This document shows positions 1 through 9,593 of a DNA stretch of 64,000 nt, in pieces; within the stretch, counting starts at the first letter, position 1, and every line of letters starts with the position of its first letter. Under the pieces are notes generated by a model. It saw only the letters and a program-made list of their open reading frames with translations, made no database searches and had not been told where the DNA came from. This stretch comes from Microbulbifer sp. YPW1 (lineage in GTDB: Bacteria; Pseudomonadota; Gammaproteobacteria; Pseudomonadales; Cellvibrionaceae): NCBI RefSeq assembly GCF_013367775.1, contig NZ_CP055157.1:3608001-3672000 (forward strand), given 5' to 3'. The position numbers were made by a program, and so were the translations under genes.

Positions 1-137
1 AGGCCCGGCGCCCCCTCCACCAGAAGGTGTCCATCGGCCAGCAAACCTATCAGAATGCGGTTGACCAGAACCTCTTGGCCAATAATCTGCTGCTCGAGCC
101 AATCACCCAGAATTTTTATCTGTGGGCGTGTGTCCAT
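1..137 (-). CDS. MoxR-family AAA+ ATPase, N-terminal fragment
   Basis: Partial gene running off the left edge; 45 codons are visible. The translation begins MDTRPQIKILGDWLEQQ and continues with IIGQEVLV and LLADGHLLVEGAPGL. This is the N-terminal helix and the lead-in to Walker A of MoxR-type AAA+ ATPases, whose usual form is GQ..LV...L.ALLA.GHLLVEG.PG. These chaperone-like ATPases usually sit with DUF58 and von Willebrand factor A proteins, which would lie to the left. The ATG at 135-137 is preceded by a purine-rich AGAAGTGA and no other in-frame start is near. Family assignment is firm; the specific function is unknown. The 264 bases between it and the next gene hold a TATATATAAA stretch (minus strand, about 205-215) that could be its -10 region. 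Confidence 0.8.
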   Translation of the reverse strand, partial: MDTRPQIKILGDWLEQQIIGQEVLVNRILIGLLADGHLLVEGAPG

Positions 138-401
138 ATCGTCACTTCTTTTGCCAATTTCCTGTTTCAATACGCTGCCCGAGACGAGGGGCTATCTATC
201 ATCTTTATATATAGCTACTCGTCCGGATTTCGCGGGCAGGTTGATTTTAGCGGCGAATCGCCGTGAGGCAACCGCTGTGCCGGTTCGGGCACCCAAAAGA
301 CAGCAGAGTAGACAATTATTCTGACGTTTTGTTCTACCTTGATTCAGCAAATGTAGCATTCTGACGCGCGAATGCGGTCGCGCGGCGATGGGAGGAAGCA
401 C

Positions 402-3400
402 GTGAATATGGCGACGGTCATAACCGATAGCCGGGAGGAGCTGCTGGCGCAGGTCAGTGGGATCATAGGTGAAAAACTGGGCGATAAGGCGGGCCCGGTA
501 GCGGCGTTTGCCGCACAGTTCCTGAACCAGTACCCGTTGGAAGACCTGGCGGGACGGCGCTTGGCGGATATTTACGGGTGTATCTACACCTGTTGGGACT
601 TCATCCAGCAGCGTGCTGCCGGAGAGCCGAAGATCCGGGTGTTCAATCCCCGGCTGGAGGAACACGGCTGGGAATGTTCCCACACCGCAGTTTGCGTTCT
701 GCAGCGCGATATGCCGTTTCTGGTCGACTCGGTGCGTATGGAAATCAATCGGCGCAATACCGTCATTCACTCCATCAAAAGCACCGTGATGCACATGCAG
801 CGCGGCGATGACGGACGCCTGCAGCAGCTGCTTCCCCCGGTATGCCAGAGCGAAGAGGCGCGCCAGGACGACCCCTCGGTGACCAGTGAAGCGCTGATAT
901 ACCTGGAAATCAACCTCGACACCTCTGCCTCCCACGCGTCAGAACTTAGCCGCTCCCTCAGAGAGATCCTCAGCGACGTAGAGCTGGTGGTCGATGACTA
1001 TGTGCCGATGCTGGATACCTGCGCGGCGATGGAAGACCAGCTGCACGCGGGCCTCGCGGATAACGACGCCAACCTGGAGGAGGCGAGCGCGTTCCTGCAG
1101 TGGATGCGCGACGGAAACTTTACCTTCCTCGGCTACCGGGAATACGAGTTCTGCCAGCAGGGGGACAAGAAAGTACTGTGTGAGGTGGAGAGCCGCCGCC
1201 AGGGTATTTTCAAGAACCTGCAGCAACATGCGGAGCCGACGCCGGAATACGCCTTCAACGAGGGCAAGCAGCGGTTCTATCAAGGGCCGAACTTTCTCAC
1301 TTTCGCAAAATCTTCAGTGAAATCCCGGGTGCATCGGGCGGCTTACTCCGACTACGTGAGTATCAAGCGCTACGATGCCGCCGGTGAGGTGATCGGCGAA
1401 TCCGCCTTTATGGGCCTCTACACCTCACCGGTGTATACCGAAAGCCCGTCAAAGATCCCGATTATCCGCCGCAAGCTGGCTTCGGTGATCGAGCAGAGCG
1501 GCCTGGCGCCCAACAGCCACGATGGCAAGGCACTGAAGCGGATCCTTGATACCCTGCCGCGGGATGAGCTCTTCCAGAGCAGCACCCGCGAGCTGTACGA
1601 GACCACCCTGGGCGTGCTGGCGATGAATGAGCGTGCCCGCTTGCGCCTGTTTATGCGCAAGGACCCGTTTGGCAAGTTCGTCTCTGCCATGGTGTATGTG
1701 CCCAGGGACCAGTTCAACAGTGCTGTGCGTGAAAAGATCAGCGACCGCATCGCGCATGCGATCAATGCACTGGACTCCGATTTTACGACCTATTTTTCTG
1801 AATCGATTCTTGCCCGGGTACACCTCGTTTTCCGTGTAGACCCCAACGAGCCCGTGGAATTTGACGTAGCGCGACTGGAGGCGCAAATCGTGGATATAAC
1901 CCGCAGCTGGGAAGATGTATTCCATAGATCCCTGATCGAAACCCATGGCGAGGAAGAGGGCAGCCGTCTGATCGGCACCTTCGGGCAGGCCTTCCCGGCG
2001 GGTTACCGCGAGGACTTTGAGCCGCGTATCGCCGTGCAGGATGTGATTTCCATCCAGGAGCTCAGCGAGAGCAATCGCGTTGCCATGAGCTTCTACCAGC
2101 CGGTGGGGGCAGAGCCCGGCAGCCTGCGCTTCAAGGTATTCAATATCGGTAGCGGCCTGACCCTGTCCGACGTGATCCCGGTGCTGGAGCACCTGGGCCT
2201 GCGTGTCATGGGTGAGTTCCCCTATACCATCCGTCCGCAAGGGCAGCAGGATGTCTGGATGCACGAGTTCCACCTGGAATTCGGCCTGCCCACCCGTGTT
2301 GATGCCCAGGCCTCGCGCTCCCTGTTCCAGGATGCGTTTGCCGCTATCTGGGACGGCGTGGCGGAGAGCGATTCGTTTAACCGACTGGTGCTGGCAGCGC
2401 GTCTCAACTGGCGCGAAGTCACCATGCTGCGTGCCTATGCGCGCTATCTCAAGCAGACCAAATTCAGTGCCAGCCAGTCGTACATCGCCGCGACGCTGGC
2501 CAACCATGTGGAGATCACCCGCAACCTGGTCGCCCTGTTCCGGGCCATGTTCGATCCGCGTATCAATTCCGCCGACCGCAACGACCAGTCCCGGGTAGAG
2601 CGCCTGATCAAGAAGATTCACGATGGACTCGATGGGGTAGACAACCTCAACGAAGACCAGGTGATCCGCCGCTACCTCGAGTTGATTCGGGCAACCCTGC
2701 GTACCAACTTCTTCCAGCTGGACGATCAGGATCAGCCCAAGGATTACATCTCCATCAAATTCAGCCCGCGGGATATTCCGAATATTCCGGAGCCGCGCCC
2801 CGAATTCGAGATCTTCGTGTATTCGCCGCAGGTCGAGGGTGTGCACCTGCGCGGTGGCAAGGTCGCCCGCGGTGGCCTGCGCTGGTCCGACCGGCTGGAA
2901 GACTTCCGTACCGAAGTGCTCGGTCTGGTGAAGGCCCAGAATGTAAAGAATGCGGTCATCGTACCCAGCGGTGCCAAGGGCGGTTTCGTGGTGCGCAAGC
3001 CACCGGCAGACAACAGTCGCGAGGCGTTTATCGAATCCGGTATCCGCTGTTACAAGACGTTTATCCGCGGCTTGCTGGATATCACCGACAACCTGGTAGA
3101 TGGAGAGGTTGTGGCACCGGAGCGGGTGATCCGCCGGGATGAAGATGACCCCTACCTGGTAGTGGCTGCGGACAAGGGTACCGCCACCTTCTCGGATATC
3201 GCCAACGGCATTGCCGCTGAATACGGATTCTGGCTGGGTGATGCCTTCGCCTCTGGCGGCAGTAACGGTTATGACCACAAGAAAATGGGTATCACCGCGC
3301 GCGGTGCCTGGGTCTCCGTGCAGCGCCATTTCCGCGAAATGGGTATCAATGTGCAGGCCGAGAATTTCTCGGTCATCGGTGTGGGTGATATGGGCGGCGA

Positions 3401-5294
3401 CGTATTCGGCAACGGCATGTTGTTGTCCGAGCATATCTGCCTGAAGGGTGCCTTTAACCATCTGCACATTTTTGTCGACCCGAACCCGGATGCATCCAGC
3501 AGCTTCCACGAGCGCAAGCGACTGTTCGAGATGCCCCGTTCCAGCTGGGCAGACTACAACCCGAGCCTGATCTCCAAAGGTGGTGGCGTTATTGAGCGCC
3601 GCGCCAAATCCGTGAAAATCACTCCGGAAATGCAGGAGGCATTTGCCATTACCGAGGATCAGTTGACGCCCAATGAACTGATCAGCGCGATGCTCAAGGC
3701 CCCGGTTGACCTGATCTGGAACGGTGGCATCGGCACCTATGTGAAGGGCAGCGGCGAGAGCCACGCCCAGGTAGGGGACAAGTCCAATGACAACCTGCGG
3801 GTCAATGGCAACCAGCTGCGCTGCAAAGTGTTTGGTGAAGGCGGCAACCTGGGCATGACCCAGCGCGGGCGTATCGAGTTCTCCCTGAACGGCGGGCGCT
3901 GTAACACCGACTTTATCGACAATGCCGGCGGCGTGGACTGTTCCGACCACGAGGTGAATATCAAAATCCTGCTGGACAAGGTGGTTGCCAACGGGGATCT
4001 CACCGACAAGCAGCGCAACCAGCTTTTGGAGGAAATGACCGAGTCCGTCGCCGAGCTGGTGCTGGACAACAACTACAACCAGACCCGCGCCCTGAGCGTG
4101 GCGGCCTATCAGGTGGGCGACCGCTTTGACGAGTACCGCCGCACGATCAACGCACTGGAATCCGAGGGGCGCCTGCGTCGTGCGCTGGAGTTCATTCCGG
4201 ATAACGAGACCCTGAACGAGCGCCAGAACAAGGGCCAGTACCTGACCCGGCCGGAACTGTCCGTGCTGATTTCCTATGTCAAAGTGAAATTGAAAGAGGA
4301 ATTGCTGCACGCGAATATCATCGACAACGAGCAGGTGCAGGAGGCGGTGGAGTCTGCCTTCCCGCCGGCCCTCGTGGCCCGCTATCGCGGGTTGGTCTAC
4401 GACCACCAGCTGCGCCGGGAAATCGTGTCTACCCAGGTGGCCAATGAAATGGTCAACAGCATGGGGATTACCTTTTACCACCGCATTCACGGCGCTACCG
4501 GCGCCGGTATCGATAACATCGCCGCGGCCTATATCAGCGCGCGCGACGTTTACCTGATGCCGGAGTTCCAGGAGGGCGTTTCCCAGCTGGACTACCAGGT
4601 GCCCGCAGAGCTGCAGATGCAGCTGATGAACTCCATGATTGGCCGGGTGCGTCGCGCTACCCGCTGGTTTGTGCGCAATCGCCGCGGGGAGCTGGATCCG
4701 GCGCAGGAGTGCGCGCTGTTCCAGGAACCGGTACAGCGGGTAATCCGGGCGCTGCCGGAAGTATTGAGTGGCGAGCCCTTGCGCGAGTGGAAGGCTCGTC
4801 ATGAGTTCCTGCTGGAATCCAAAGTGCCTGAAAAACTGGCACTGCTGGCAGCCTCGCCCACCTACCTGTTCTCTGCGCTGGGAATTTCCGAGTCCGCGCG
4901 GGTAAGCGACCGGCCGGTGGAAGAGGTGGCGAAAATCTACTTTGCGTTGGCTGACAGACTGGGCCTTTACTGGTTCGGCAACCAGATTATCGACCTGCCC
5001 GCAGAGAGCTACTGGGAGTCCCAGGCGCGGGAAACCAGTATGGATGATCTCGACAGCCAGCTTTCGCGTCTTGCCATCCACCTGCTGCGTATTGCCGGAG
5101 ATGACGGCCTGGATGTGGAAACTGCGGTGGAGCGCTGGGTCGAAGTCATGGCGCAGCCGATCCAGCGTTGGGAAAGCCTGCTCAAAGAGCTCAAGGCTTC
5201 CCCGCATGGTGACTTTGCCATGTTCACTGTCGCATTGCGGGAGCTGATGTACCTGGCGAACGCAACCTCCGACCAGGAGACGCTGGCGGGCTAG
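402..5294 (+). CDS. gdhB: NAD-specific glutamate dehydrogenase, 180-kDa class
   Basis: Catabolic oxidation of glutamate to 2-oxoglutarate and ammonia with NAD+, in the cytoplasm. At about 1630 residues it has the length of the large L_180 class known from Pseudomonas and Streptomyces. It has a long N-terminal regulatory half with ACT-like segments, then the dehydrogenase core. GGLRWSDR lies near residue 822, VPSGAKGGF near 853 (active-site lysine region), VVAADKGTATFSD near 920 and GDMGGDVFGNGM near 1000 (dinucleotide fold). The long C-terminal helical region is present. A GTG at 402 lies six bases after GGAGG (391-395) and is preferred; ATG 408 and ATG 372 are in frame alternatives. No frameshift is seen. 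Monocistronic, with no partner gene nearby. Confidence 0.95.
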   Translation: MNMATVITDSREELLAQVSGIIGEKLGDKAGPVAAFAAQFLNQYPLEDLAGRRLADIYGCIYTCWDFIQQRAAGEPKIRVFNPRLEEHGWECSHTAVCVLQRDMPFLVDSVRMEINRRNTVIHSIKSTVMHMQRGDDGRLQQLLPPVCQSEEARQDDPSVTSEALIYLEINLDTSASHASELSRSLREILSDVELVVDDYVPMLDTCAAMEDQLHAGLADNDANLEEASAFLQWMRDGNFTFLGYREYEFCQQGDKKVLCEVESRRQGIFKNLQQHAEPTPEYAFNEGKQRFYQGPNFLTFAKSSVKSRVHRAAYSDYVSIKRYDAAGEVIGESAFMGLYTSPVYTESPSKIPIIRRKLASVIEQSGLAPNSHDGKALKRILDTLPRDELFQSSTRELYETTLGVLAMNERARLRLFMRKDPFGKFVSAMVYVPRDQFNSAVREKISDRIAHAINALDSDFTTYFSESILARVHLVFRVDPNEPVEFDVARLEAQIVDITRSWEDVFHRSLIETHGEEEGSRLIGTFGQAFPAGYREDFEPRIAVQDVISIQELSESNRVAMSFYQPVGAEPGSLRFKVFNIGSGLTLSDVIPVLEHLGLRVMGEFPYTIRPQGQQDVWMHEFHLEFGLPTRVDAQASRSLFQDAFAAIWDGVAESDSFNRLVLAARLNWREVTMLRAYARYLKQTKFSASQSYIAATLANHVEITRNLVALFRAMFDPRINSADRNDQSRVERLIKKIHDGLDGVDNLNEDQVIRRYLELIRATLRTNFFQLDDQDQPKDYISIKFSPRDIPNIPEPRPEFEIFVYSPQVEGVHLRGGKVARGGLRWSDRLEDFRTEVLGLVKAQNVKNAVIVPSGAKGGFVVRKPPADNSREAFIESGIRCYKTFIRGLLDITDNLVDGEVVAPERVIRRDEDDPYLVVAADKGTATFSDIANGIAAEYGFWLGDAFASGGSNGYDHKKMGITARGAWVSVQRHFREMGINVQAENFSVIGVGDMGGDVFGNGMLLSEHICLKGAFNHLHIFVDPNPDASSSFHERKRLFEMPRSSWADYNPSLISKGGGVIERRAKSVKITPEMQEAFAITEDQLTPNELISAMLKAPVDLIWNGGIGTYVKGSGESHAQVGDKSNDNLRVNGNQLRCKVFGEGGNLGMTQRGRIEFSLNGGRCNTDFIDNAGGVDCSDHEVNIKILLDKVVANGDLTDKQRNQLLEEMTESVAELVLDNNYNQTRALSVAAYQVGDRFDEYRRTINALESEGRLRRALEFIPDNETLNERQNKGQYLTRPELSVLISYVKVKLKEELLHANIIDNEQVQEAVESAFPPALVARYRGLVYDHQLRREIVSTQVANEMVNSMGITFYHRIHGATGAGIDNIAAAYISARDVYLMPEFQEGVSQLDYQVPAELQMQLMNSMIGRVRRATRWFVRNRRGELDPAQECALFQEPVQRVIRALPEVLSGEPLREWKARHEFLLESKVPEKLALLAASPTYLFSALGISESARVSDRPVEEVAKIYFALADRLGLYWFGNQIIDLPAESYWESQARETSMDDLDSQLSRLAIHLLRIAGDDGLDVETAVERWVEVMAQPIQRWESLLKELKASPHGDFAMFTVALRELMYLANATSDQETLAG

Positions 5295-5298
5295 TAGA

Positions 5299-5416
5299 GC
5301 TGGCGGTGCCTGCCGCCAGCAATCTGCCAAAGAAAGCCGTACAATAGGCGCGCCCGCACCCAGGGGTGCGGGCGCCGGTCTCGATACCGGTCACCTTGTC
5401 GTGCAGTTGCCGACAA
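5299..5416 (+). promoter_or_regulatory. Structured leader between gdhB and pyrD (four hairpins)
   Basis: Four consecutive inverted repeats fill most of this gap. GCTGGCGG/CCGCCAGC is at 5299-5306 and 5313-5320. An 11-bp perfect stem with a CAGG tetraloop is at 5350-5360/5365-5375. CCGGT/ACCGG is at 5375-5379/5386-5390. TTGTCG/CGACAA is at 5396-5401/5411-5416. None is followed by a T tract, so none is a classical intrinsic terminator. They may end the gdhB message, form a regulatory 5' leader for pyrD, or both. Enterobacterial pyrD is controlled by a hairpin at its start, but whether this leader works similarly is inference. Confidence 0.45.
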
Positions 5417-5515
5417 AGTGCAGCACCAGTACAGCAGTGACTTCTCCCGCGCGGTGCACCGTCAAGTGCGCCGGGCGGGTGGAGGACGGAACCTATTGGA
5501 ACCCAAGGGAAGCCC

Positions 5516-6559
5516 ATGTATCAGCATATGCGCAAAGCCCTGTTTGCGCTTGACCCGGAGCGGTCACACCACCTTTCACTCGATGCCATCGGCGCAGCGG
5601 AGCGCCTCGGTCTCATGTCGTTGTTTGCCCGCCAGATTCCGGACGACCCGGTTGAACTGATGGGTCTGACGCTGCCCAATCCCGTGGGGCTCGCCGCCGG
5701 GCTGGACAAGAATGCGCAGGCATTTAATGGCCTTGGTGCATTGGGTTTCGGGTTTGTGGAAGTGGGTACCGTGACTCCGCGCCCGCAACCGGGTAACCCG
5801 CTACCGCGCCTGTTCCGCTTGCCGGAAGCTGAAGCCATCATCAATCGGATGGGCTTCAATAACGAGGGCGTCGACTACCTGCTGGAGCGGGTCAAGCGCC
5901 GACGCTACTCCGGTGTGCTGGGCATCAATGTCGGCAAGAACTTCGACACGCCCGTAGAAAACGCGGCCGATGACTATTGCCTGTGCATGGAAAAAGTCTA
6001 CGCTCACGCCGACTACATCACCGCCAACGTATCCTCCCCGAACACCAAGGGCCTGCGTGACCTGCAGTTCGGTGACAGCCTGAGCAAATTGCTCGAGGCA
6101 CTGAAAGAGAAGCAGCAGGCACTGGCGGCTGAACACGATCGCTATGTGCCGCTGGCCGTGAAGATTGCTCCGGATATGGATGCAGAGGCGATTGAGCAGG
6201 TGGCGAAAACACTGCGCGATCACGAGATTGATGGCGTAATTGCCACCAACACCACCATCGATAAGTCCTCGGTGGCAAACCTGGAGTTCGGCTCCGAGGA
6301 AGGTGGCCTGAGTGGGCGTCCACTGGCCGAGCGTTCCACCGAAGTTATCCGCATTCTGGCAAAGGCCCTGGATGGGGAGATTCCCATTATCGGCGTCGGC
6401 GGAATTTTTGATGGGGAGTCCGCTGCGGAGAAAATCCGTGCCGGTGCGACCGCTGTGCAGATTTATTCCGGGTTTATCTACCGAGGTCCTGCGGTCATTC
6501 GTGAAGCGGCTGCGGCCATTGCCGAATTGCACAAGGGCAGGGTGGTATCCCGGGATTGA
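5516..6559 (+). CDS. pyrD: Dihydroorotate dehydrogenase (quinone), class 2
   Basis: Fourth step of de novo pyrimidine synthesis: oxidation of dihydroorotate to orotate with electrons passed to ubiquinone. Peripheral inner-membrane FMN enzyme. The 347 residues match the class 2 length. An N-terminal quinone-binding helical pair ([21 protein letters not shown]) precedes the TIM barrel. Motifs include [38 protein letters not shown] with the catalytic serine expected of class 2, and [11 protein letters not shown]. The ATG follows AAGGGAAG at good distance. It is separated from gdhB by a structured leader and ends just before an intrinsic terminator, so it is probably its own transcription unit. 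Confidence 0.97.
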   Translation: MYQHMRKALFALDPERSHHLSLDAIGAAERLGLMSLFARQIPDDPVELMGLTLPNPVGLAAGLDKNAQAFNGLGALGFGFVEVGTVTPRPQPGNPLPRLFRLPEAEAIINRMGFNNEGVDYLLERVKRRRYSGVLGINVGKNFDTPVENAADDYCLCMEKVYAHADYITANVSSPNTKGLRDLQFGDSLSKLLEALKEKQQALAAEHDRYVPLAVKIAPDMDAEAIEQVAKTLRDHEIDGVIATNTTIDKSSVANLEFGSEEGGLSGRPLAERSTEVIRILAKALDGEIPIIGVGGIFDGESAAEKIRAGATAVQIYSGFIYRGPAVIREAAAAIAELHKGRVVSRD

Positions 6560-6607
6560 TCTTCACGGATGCCTTCTGGTATCCGGGAGCATTTAACTGC
6601 CAGAGCG

Positions 6608-6644
6608 GCAAAAAAAATCCCGGGTTGTCCCGGGATTTTTTTGC
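6608..6644. terminator. Bidirectional intrinsic terminator after pyrD
   Basis: A/T-flanked hairpin: ATCCCGGG, loop TTGT, CCCGGGAT, with eight A before and seven T after. It can end pyrD transcription on the plus strand and, by symmetry, stop rmf transcription arriving on the minus strand. Confidence 0.9.
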
Positions 6645-6792
6645 TCAACAAGCACGTGACAAACGGTATTTGAGCAAAACTATACAGAGCTATTTGGCCA
6701 CCGCTAACGGTCCTACCACTTAATTAAGTGATAGCTGGGTATTGCCCGTGATTCAAGGGAAACCGGTGGTCGCTTGCAGTTGCCGATACGCG

Positions 6793-6996
6793 TTACATAT
6801 TGACTATTCGCTGTGCCTGCGCGGCGGGTCCGAAACCGCTCCAATAGTCTTGTCGGCCCTGTCGCCAGCCATTAACCCACTCCTGGTGTAGCGAGCCGTT
6901 TTCGTGGGGACAGCTGTCGTGGTTTCTACCTTCCATGGCGGCAACGTAACCTTTGTGGAAAGCTCTATCGTTGGGATTACGTTTTTGGCGTTTCAT
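6793..6996 (-). CDS. rmf: Ribosome modulation factor
   Basis: Small basic protein of 67 residues that binds 70S ribosomes in stationary phase and promotes inactive 100S dimers. The translation starts MKRQKRNPNDRAFHKGY and contains GRNHDSCP and EWVNGWRQGRQDYW, the conserved Rmf core. Convergent with pyrD, as in pseudomonads. The message probably reads through an about 150-nt 3' region that contains the 14-bp palindrome CACTTAATTAAGTG (6717-6730) before reaching the shared terminator. Confidence 0.96.
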   Translation of the reverse strand: MKRQKRNPNDRAFHKGYVAAMEGRNHDSCPHENGSLHQEWVNGWRQGRQDYWSGFGPAAQAQRIVNM

Positions 6997-7352
6997 AGAT
7001 AGGGTACCTCGAGCATTTTTTTGACTTCGATCTTCAGTATTGACGATCAGTATCTGCGATCGGGATCAACATTTTTCCCCCTGCGCACTTTCCAGCTTAT
7101 GGTGGAAGCTGTCCGGCGAGAAGAGTTGCAGTAAAGCAGATCACGGGCGGCGCCGGAACGAACAGTTTTTTCTGAAAACCCACGGCGTTAGGAGCAATCC
7201 GTCTAGGCCGGCGGCAACTGTTCTCACCCCGGCCGGGATTGGGAGAATGCTGTACCGGTTTCCGGTATGCTTGCGCCACCTGAACAGCCCCTTGGCCAGA
7301 TTGACCGGGGCCAGATAGCCAAAATCGCCATTAACCGATAGAGATTCATCTT
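6997..7352. promoter_or_regulatory. Divergent region between rmf and rlmL; possible rmf leader RNA
   Basis: This 356-base gap must hold the promoters of rmf (minus) and rlmL (plus). On the rmf strand the leader contains an imperfect repeat of the GATCG type on both sides of GCAGATACT, then a run of seven A shortly before the start codon. An Rfam 'rmf RNA motif' is known upstream of rmf in Pseudomonas. I cannot align to it by eye, so this is only a candidate. I could not assign clear -35/-10 pairs. The open frame 7040-7318 inside looks non-coding. Confidence 0.3.
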
Positions 7353-9548
7353 TTGACTGCCAAGTTTCCCTTTACCGCCACCTGCCCCAAGGGGCTGGAA
7401 AACGTGCTGGCTGACGAACTGCGCTCCCTTGGCGCAGCCGTCGAGCGCGAGCAGCCGGCCGCCGTCCGCTTTTCCGCAGATCTGGCAATGGCTTACCGCA
7501 TCTGCCTGTGGAGCCGGATTGCCAACCGGGTACTGCTCAATGTGGGGCAGGCGCGTGTTGAAAATGCCGAAGACCTCTATCGCGCGGTGGTGGCGATTCC
7601 GTGGGAAGAGCACATCAGCCCGACCGGTGTGTTGTGGGTGAACTTCTCCGGTACCAACCGCGAGATACGCAACAGTCAGTTTGGTGGACAGAAAGCCAAG
7701 GATGCCATCGTTGACCGTTTGCGCCAGGCGACCGGTGCGCGCCCGGATGTCGACAAGCGGGATCCGGACCTGTCAGTGATGCTGCGCCTGCATCGCGACA
7801 ACCTCGAGATCGCCATCGACCTGTGTGGCGACAGTCTGCACCGCCGCGGTTACCGCACCCACATCGGCGCTGCGCCGCTGAAGGAAAACCTCGCCGCCGC
7901 ATTGCTGATGCGTGCCGGTTGGCCGCGTATTGCGGAAGAGGGCGGTGCGCTGCTCGATCCCATGTGCGGGTCCGGTACCTTTCTCGTGGAAGGGGCTCTG
8001 ATGACCGCAGACGTCGCGCCCGGGTTGATGCGCGAGGGGTTTGGGTTTGAGCGCTGGCTCAACCACCAGAATGACCTGTGGTTGCCCCTGCGGGAAGAAG
8101 CGTTGCAACGGCGCGCGGAGGGGTTGGCAAAACCTCTGCCGGAAATTCGCGGATACGATGCGGACGCCAAGGTGTTGTTCGCGGCGGAGTCGAATATTGC
8201 CCGTGCCGGGCTTGAAAAACATGTGCGTGTAAGTTGCCGTCCCGTTGCCGCATTCAAGGTGCCCAGTCATCGACAGGTAAAACCGGGTCTGGTAATCACC
8301 AATCCGCCTTACGGTGAGCGTCTCGGCGAGCAGGAAGAACTGCGGGAAACTTATGCGGAGTTGGGGCGTCAGTTGAAGCAGGAGTTTGGCGGGTGGAAGG
8401 CCGCTATCTTTACTGGTAACCCGGAACTGTGCCATTCCACTGGCTTGCGCTCCCACAAACAGTACAAGTTGTTTAACGGCAGTATCCCGAGTCAGCTGCT
8501 GCTGTTTGATATCCACCTGCAATCGGACGCGGCCAATGGCGGAGACGGCAGCGGGCGGGCAGCGCCGCGACTTTCCGAAGAGGCACAAATGGTGGCCAAC
8601 CGGCTGCAGAAGAACCTGCGGAATACGGGTAAATGGGCTCGGAAGAACGGTATCAGTTGCTATCGTCTATACGATGCCGATCTGCCAGAGTACGCCGCTG
8701 CTATCGACATCTATGAGTCTGTGGAAGGGCAGACTTACGCGCATATTCAGGAGTATCGCGCGCCCGCCAATATTCCCGAGCAAAAGGCCCGCGCGCGTTT
8801 GTCCGAACTGGTGCGGGCAACCCGCCATGTGCTGGAGTTGCCGGGGCGTAATGTTTCCATCAAGGAGCGTCGTCGCCACAGCCATAAAGACAGTGGTAGC
8901 CAGTATCAGAAGCGGGGCGAGGCCGCGCAATCTTTCTGGGTGGACGAATACGGGGCCCAGCTGGAAATCAATCTGTGGGATTACCTGGATACCGGCCTGT
9001 TTCTGGACCATCGCCCGGTGCGCCAGTACCTGAAGAAGCTCGCGGCGGGCAAAAAACTGCTTAACCTCTTCTGTTATACGGCAACTGCCACGGTGCAGGC
9101 CGCGCTGGGTGGCAGTAGCGAAAGTACCAGTGTGGATCTGTCCAAAACCTACCAGGCCTGGGCGCAACGCAATTATCGCCAGAACGGGCTGGACCCGTAT
9201 CGGCATCAATTGATCGAGGCGGATTGTCTGCAGTGGCTGGAAGCGGCCCAGCAGAATCGTCGTGGTCACTACGATGTGATATTTCTCGATCCCCCCACCT
9301 TTTCCAACTCGGCGAAAATGCGTGGGGTGCTGGATATCCAGCGGGATCATGCTGATCTGATTCGACAGTGTATGGCGCTGCTGCGCCCGGGTGGCACCCT
9401 GCTATTCTCGAACAACCTGCGCAGCTTCAAAATGGACGGCGATGTGCAGGAGGAATTTGCCGTGGAGAATCTGTCATCCAGACTGCTGGATAAGGATTTT
9501 CAGCGCAATCCGAAGATACACAACGTGTGGGAAATCAAATCGCGGTAA
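7353..9548 (+). CDS. rlmL: 23S rRNA (guanine2445-N2/guanine2069-N7) methyltransferase RlmKL
   Basis: Fused double methyltransferase of 731 residues that modifies G2445 (N2) and G2069 (N7) of 23S rRNA. In order: an N-terminal ferredoxin-like and THUMP region (about 1-160), a first Rossmann methyltransferase with DPMCGSGTFLVE and the catalytic VITNPPYGERL (about 310-320), and a second methyltransferase (about 520-731) with LNLFCYTATATV and FLDPPTFSNS. Full length for the fused gammaproteobacterial form. The start is a TTG at 7353, giving MTAKFPFTATCPKGLE, which matches the usual RlmL N terminus; there is no nearby ATG that keeps this sequence. Confidence 0.96.
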   Translation: MTAKFPFTATCPKGLENVLADELRSLGAAVEREQPAAVRFSADLAMAYRICLWSRIANRVLLNVGQARVENAEDLYRAVVAIPWEEHISPTGVLWVNFSGTNREIRNSQFGGQKAKDAIVDRLRQATGARPDVDKRDPDLSVMLRLHRDNLEIAIDLCGDSLHRRGYRTHIGAAPLKENLAAALLMRAGWPRIAEEGGALLDPMCGSGTFLVEGALMTADVAPGLMREGFGFERWLNHQNDLWLPLREEALQRRAEGLAKPLPEIRGYDADAKVLFAAESNIARAGLEKHVRVSCRPVAAFKVPSHRQVKPGLVITNPPYGERLGEQEELRETYAELGRQLKQEFGGWKAAIFTGNPELCHSTGLRSHKQYKLFNGSIPSQLLLFDIHLQSDAANGGDGSGRAAPRLSEEAQMVANRLQKNLRNTGKWARKNGISCYRLYDADLPEYAAAIDIYESVEGQTYAHIQEYRAPANIPEQKARARLSELVRATRHVLELPGRNVSIKERRRHSHKDSGSQYQKRGEAAQSFWVDEYGAQLEINLWDYLDTGLFLDHRPVRQYLKKLAAGKKLLNLFCYTATATVQAALGGSSESTSVDLSKTYQAWAQRNYRQNGLDPYRHQLIEADCLQWLEAAQQNRRGHYDVIFLDPPTFSNSAKMRGVLDIQRDHADLIRQCMALLRPGGTLLFSNNLRSFKMDGDVQEEFAVENLSSRLLDKDFQRNPKIHNVWEIKSR

Positions 9549-9561
9549 CCGGCCGGGAGAG

Positions 9562-9593
9562 GGTTATGGGGCTTTGCTCAAAGCTCCATAACC
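9562..9593. terminator. Convergent hairpin at the rlmL/kinase 3' ends
   Basis: A 15-bp inverted repeat with one G-U pair: GGTTATGGGGCTTTG (9562-9576), loop CT, CAAAGCTCCATAACC (9579-9593). It starts 14 bases after the rlmL stop and overlaps the stop codon and last codons of the kinase gene on the other strand. There is no T tract, so termination on either strand is inferred from position and stem strength. Confidence 0.5.

Noticed and set aside
250..292. Short palindromes CGGCGAATCGCCG and GTGCC/GGCAC upstream of gdhB
   Set aside because: Too short and without loop or T tract to call a terminator or operator; kept only as a note.
1449..5330. Long open frame on the minus strand opposite gdhB
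   Set aside because: Its protein is rich in His, Gln and Val, as expected from a shadow frame of a high-G+C gene, and the plus-strand gene is unmistakable.
7040..7318. Possible 92-residue protein between rmf and rlmL
   Set aside because: No ribosome site, no motif, and Arg/Ser-rich shadow-like composition; more likely promoter DNA.
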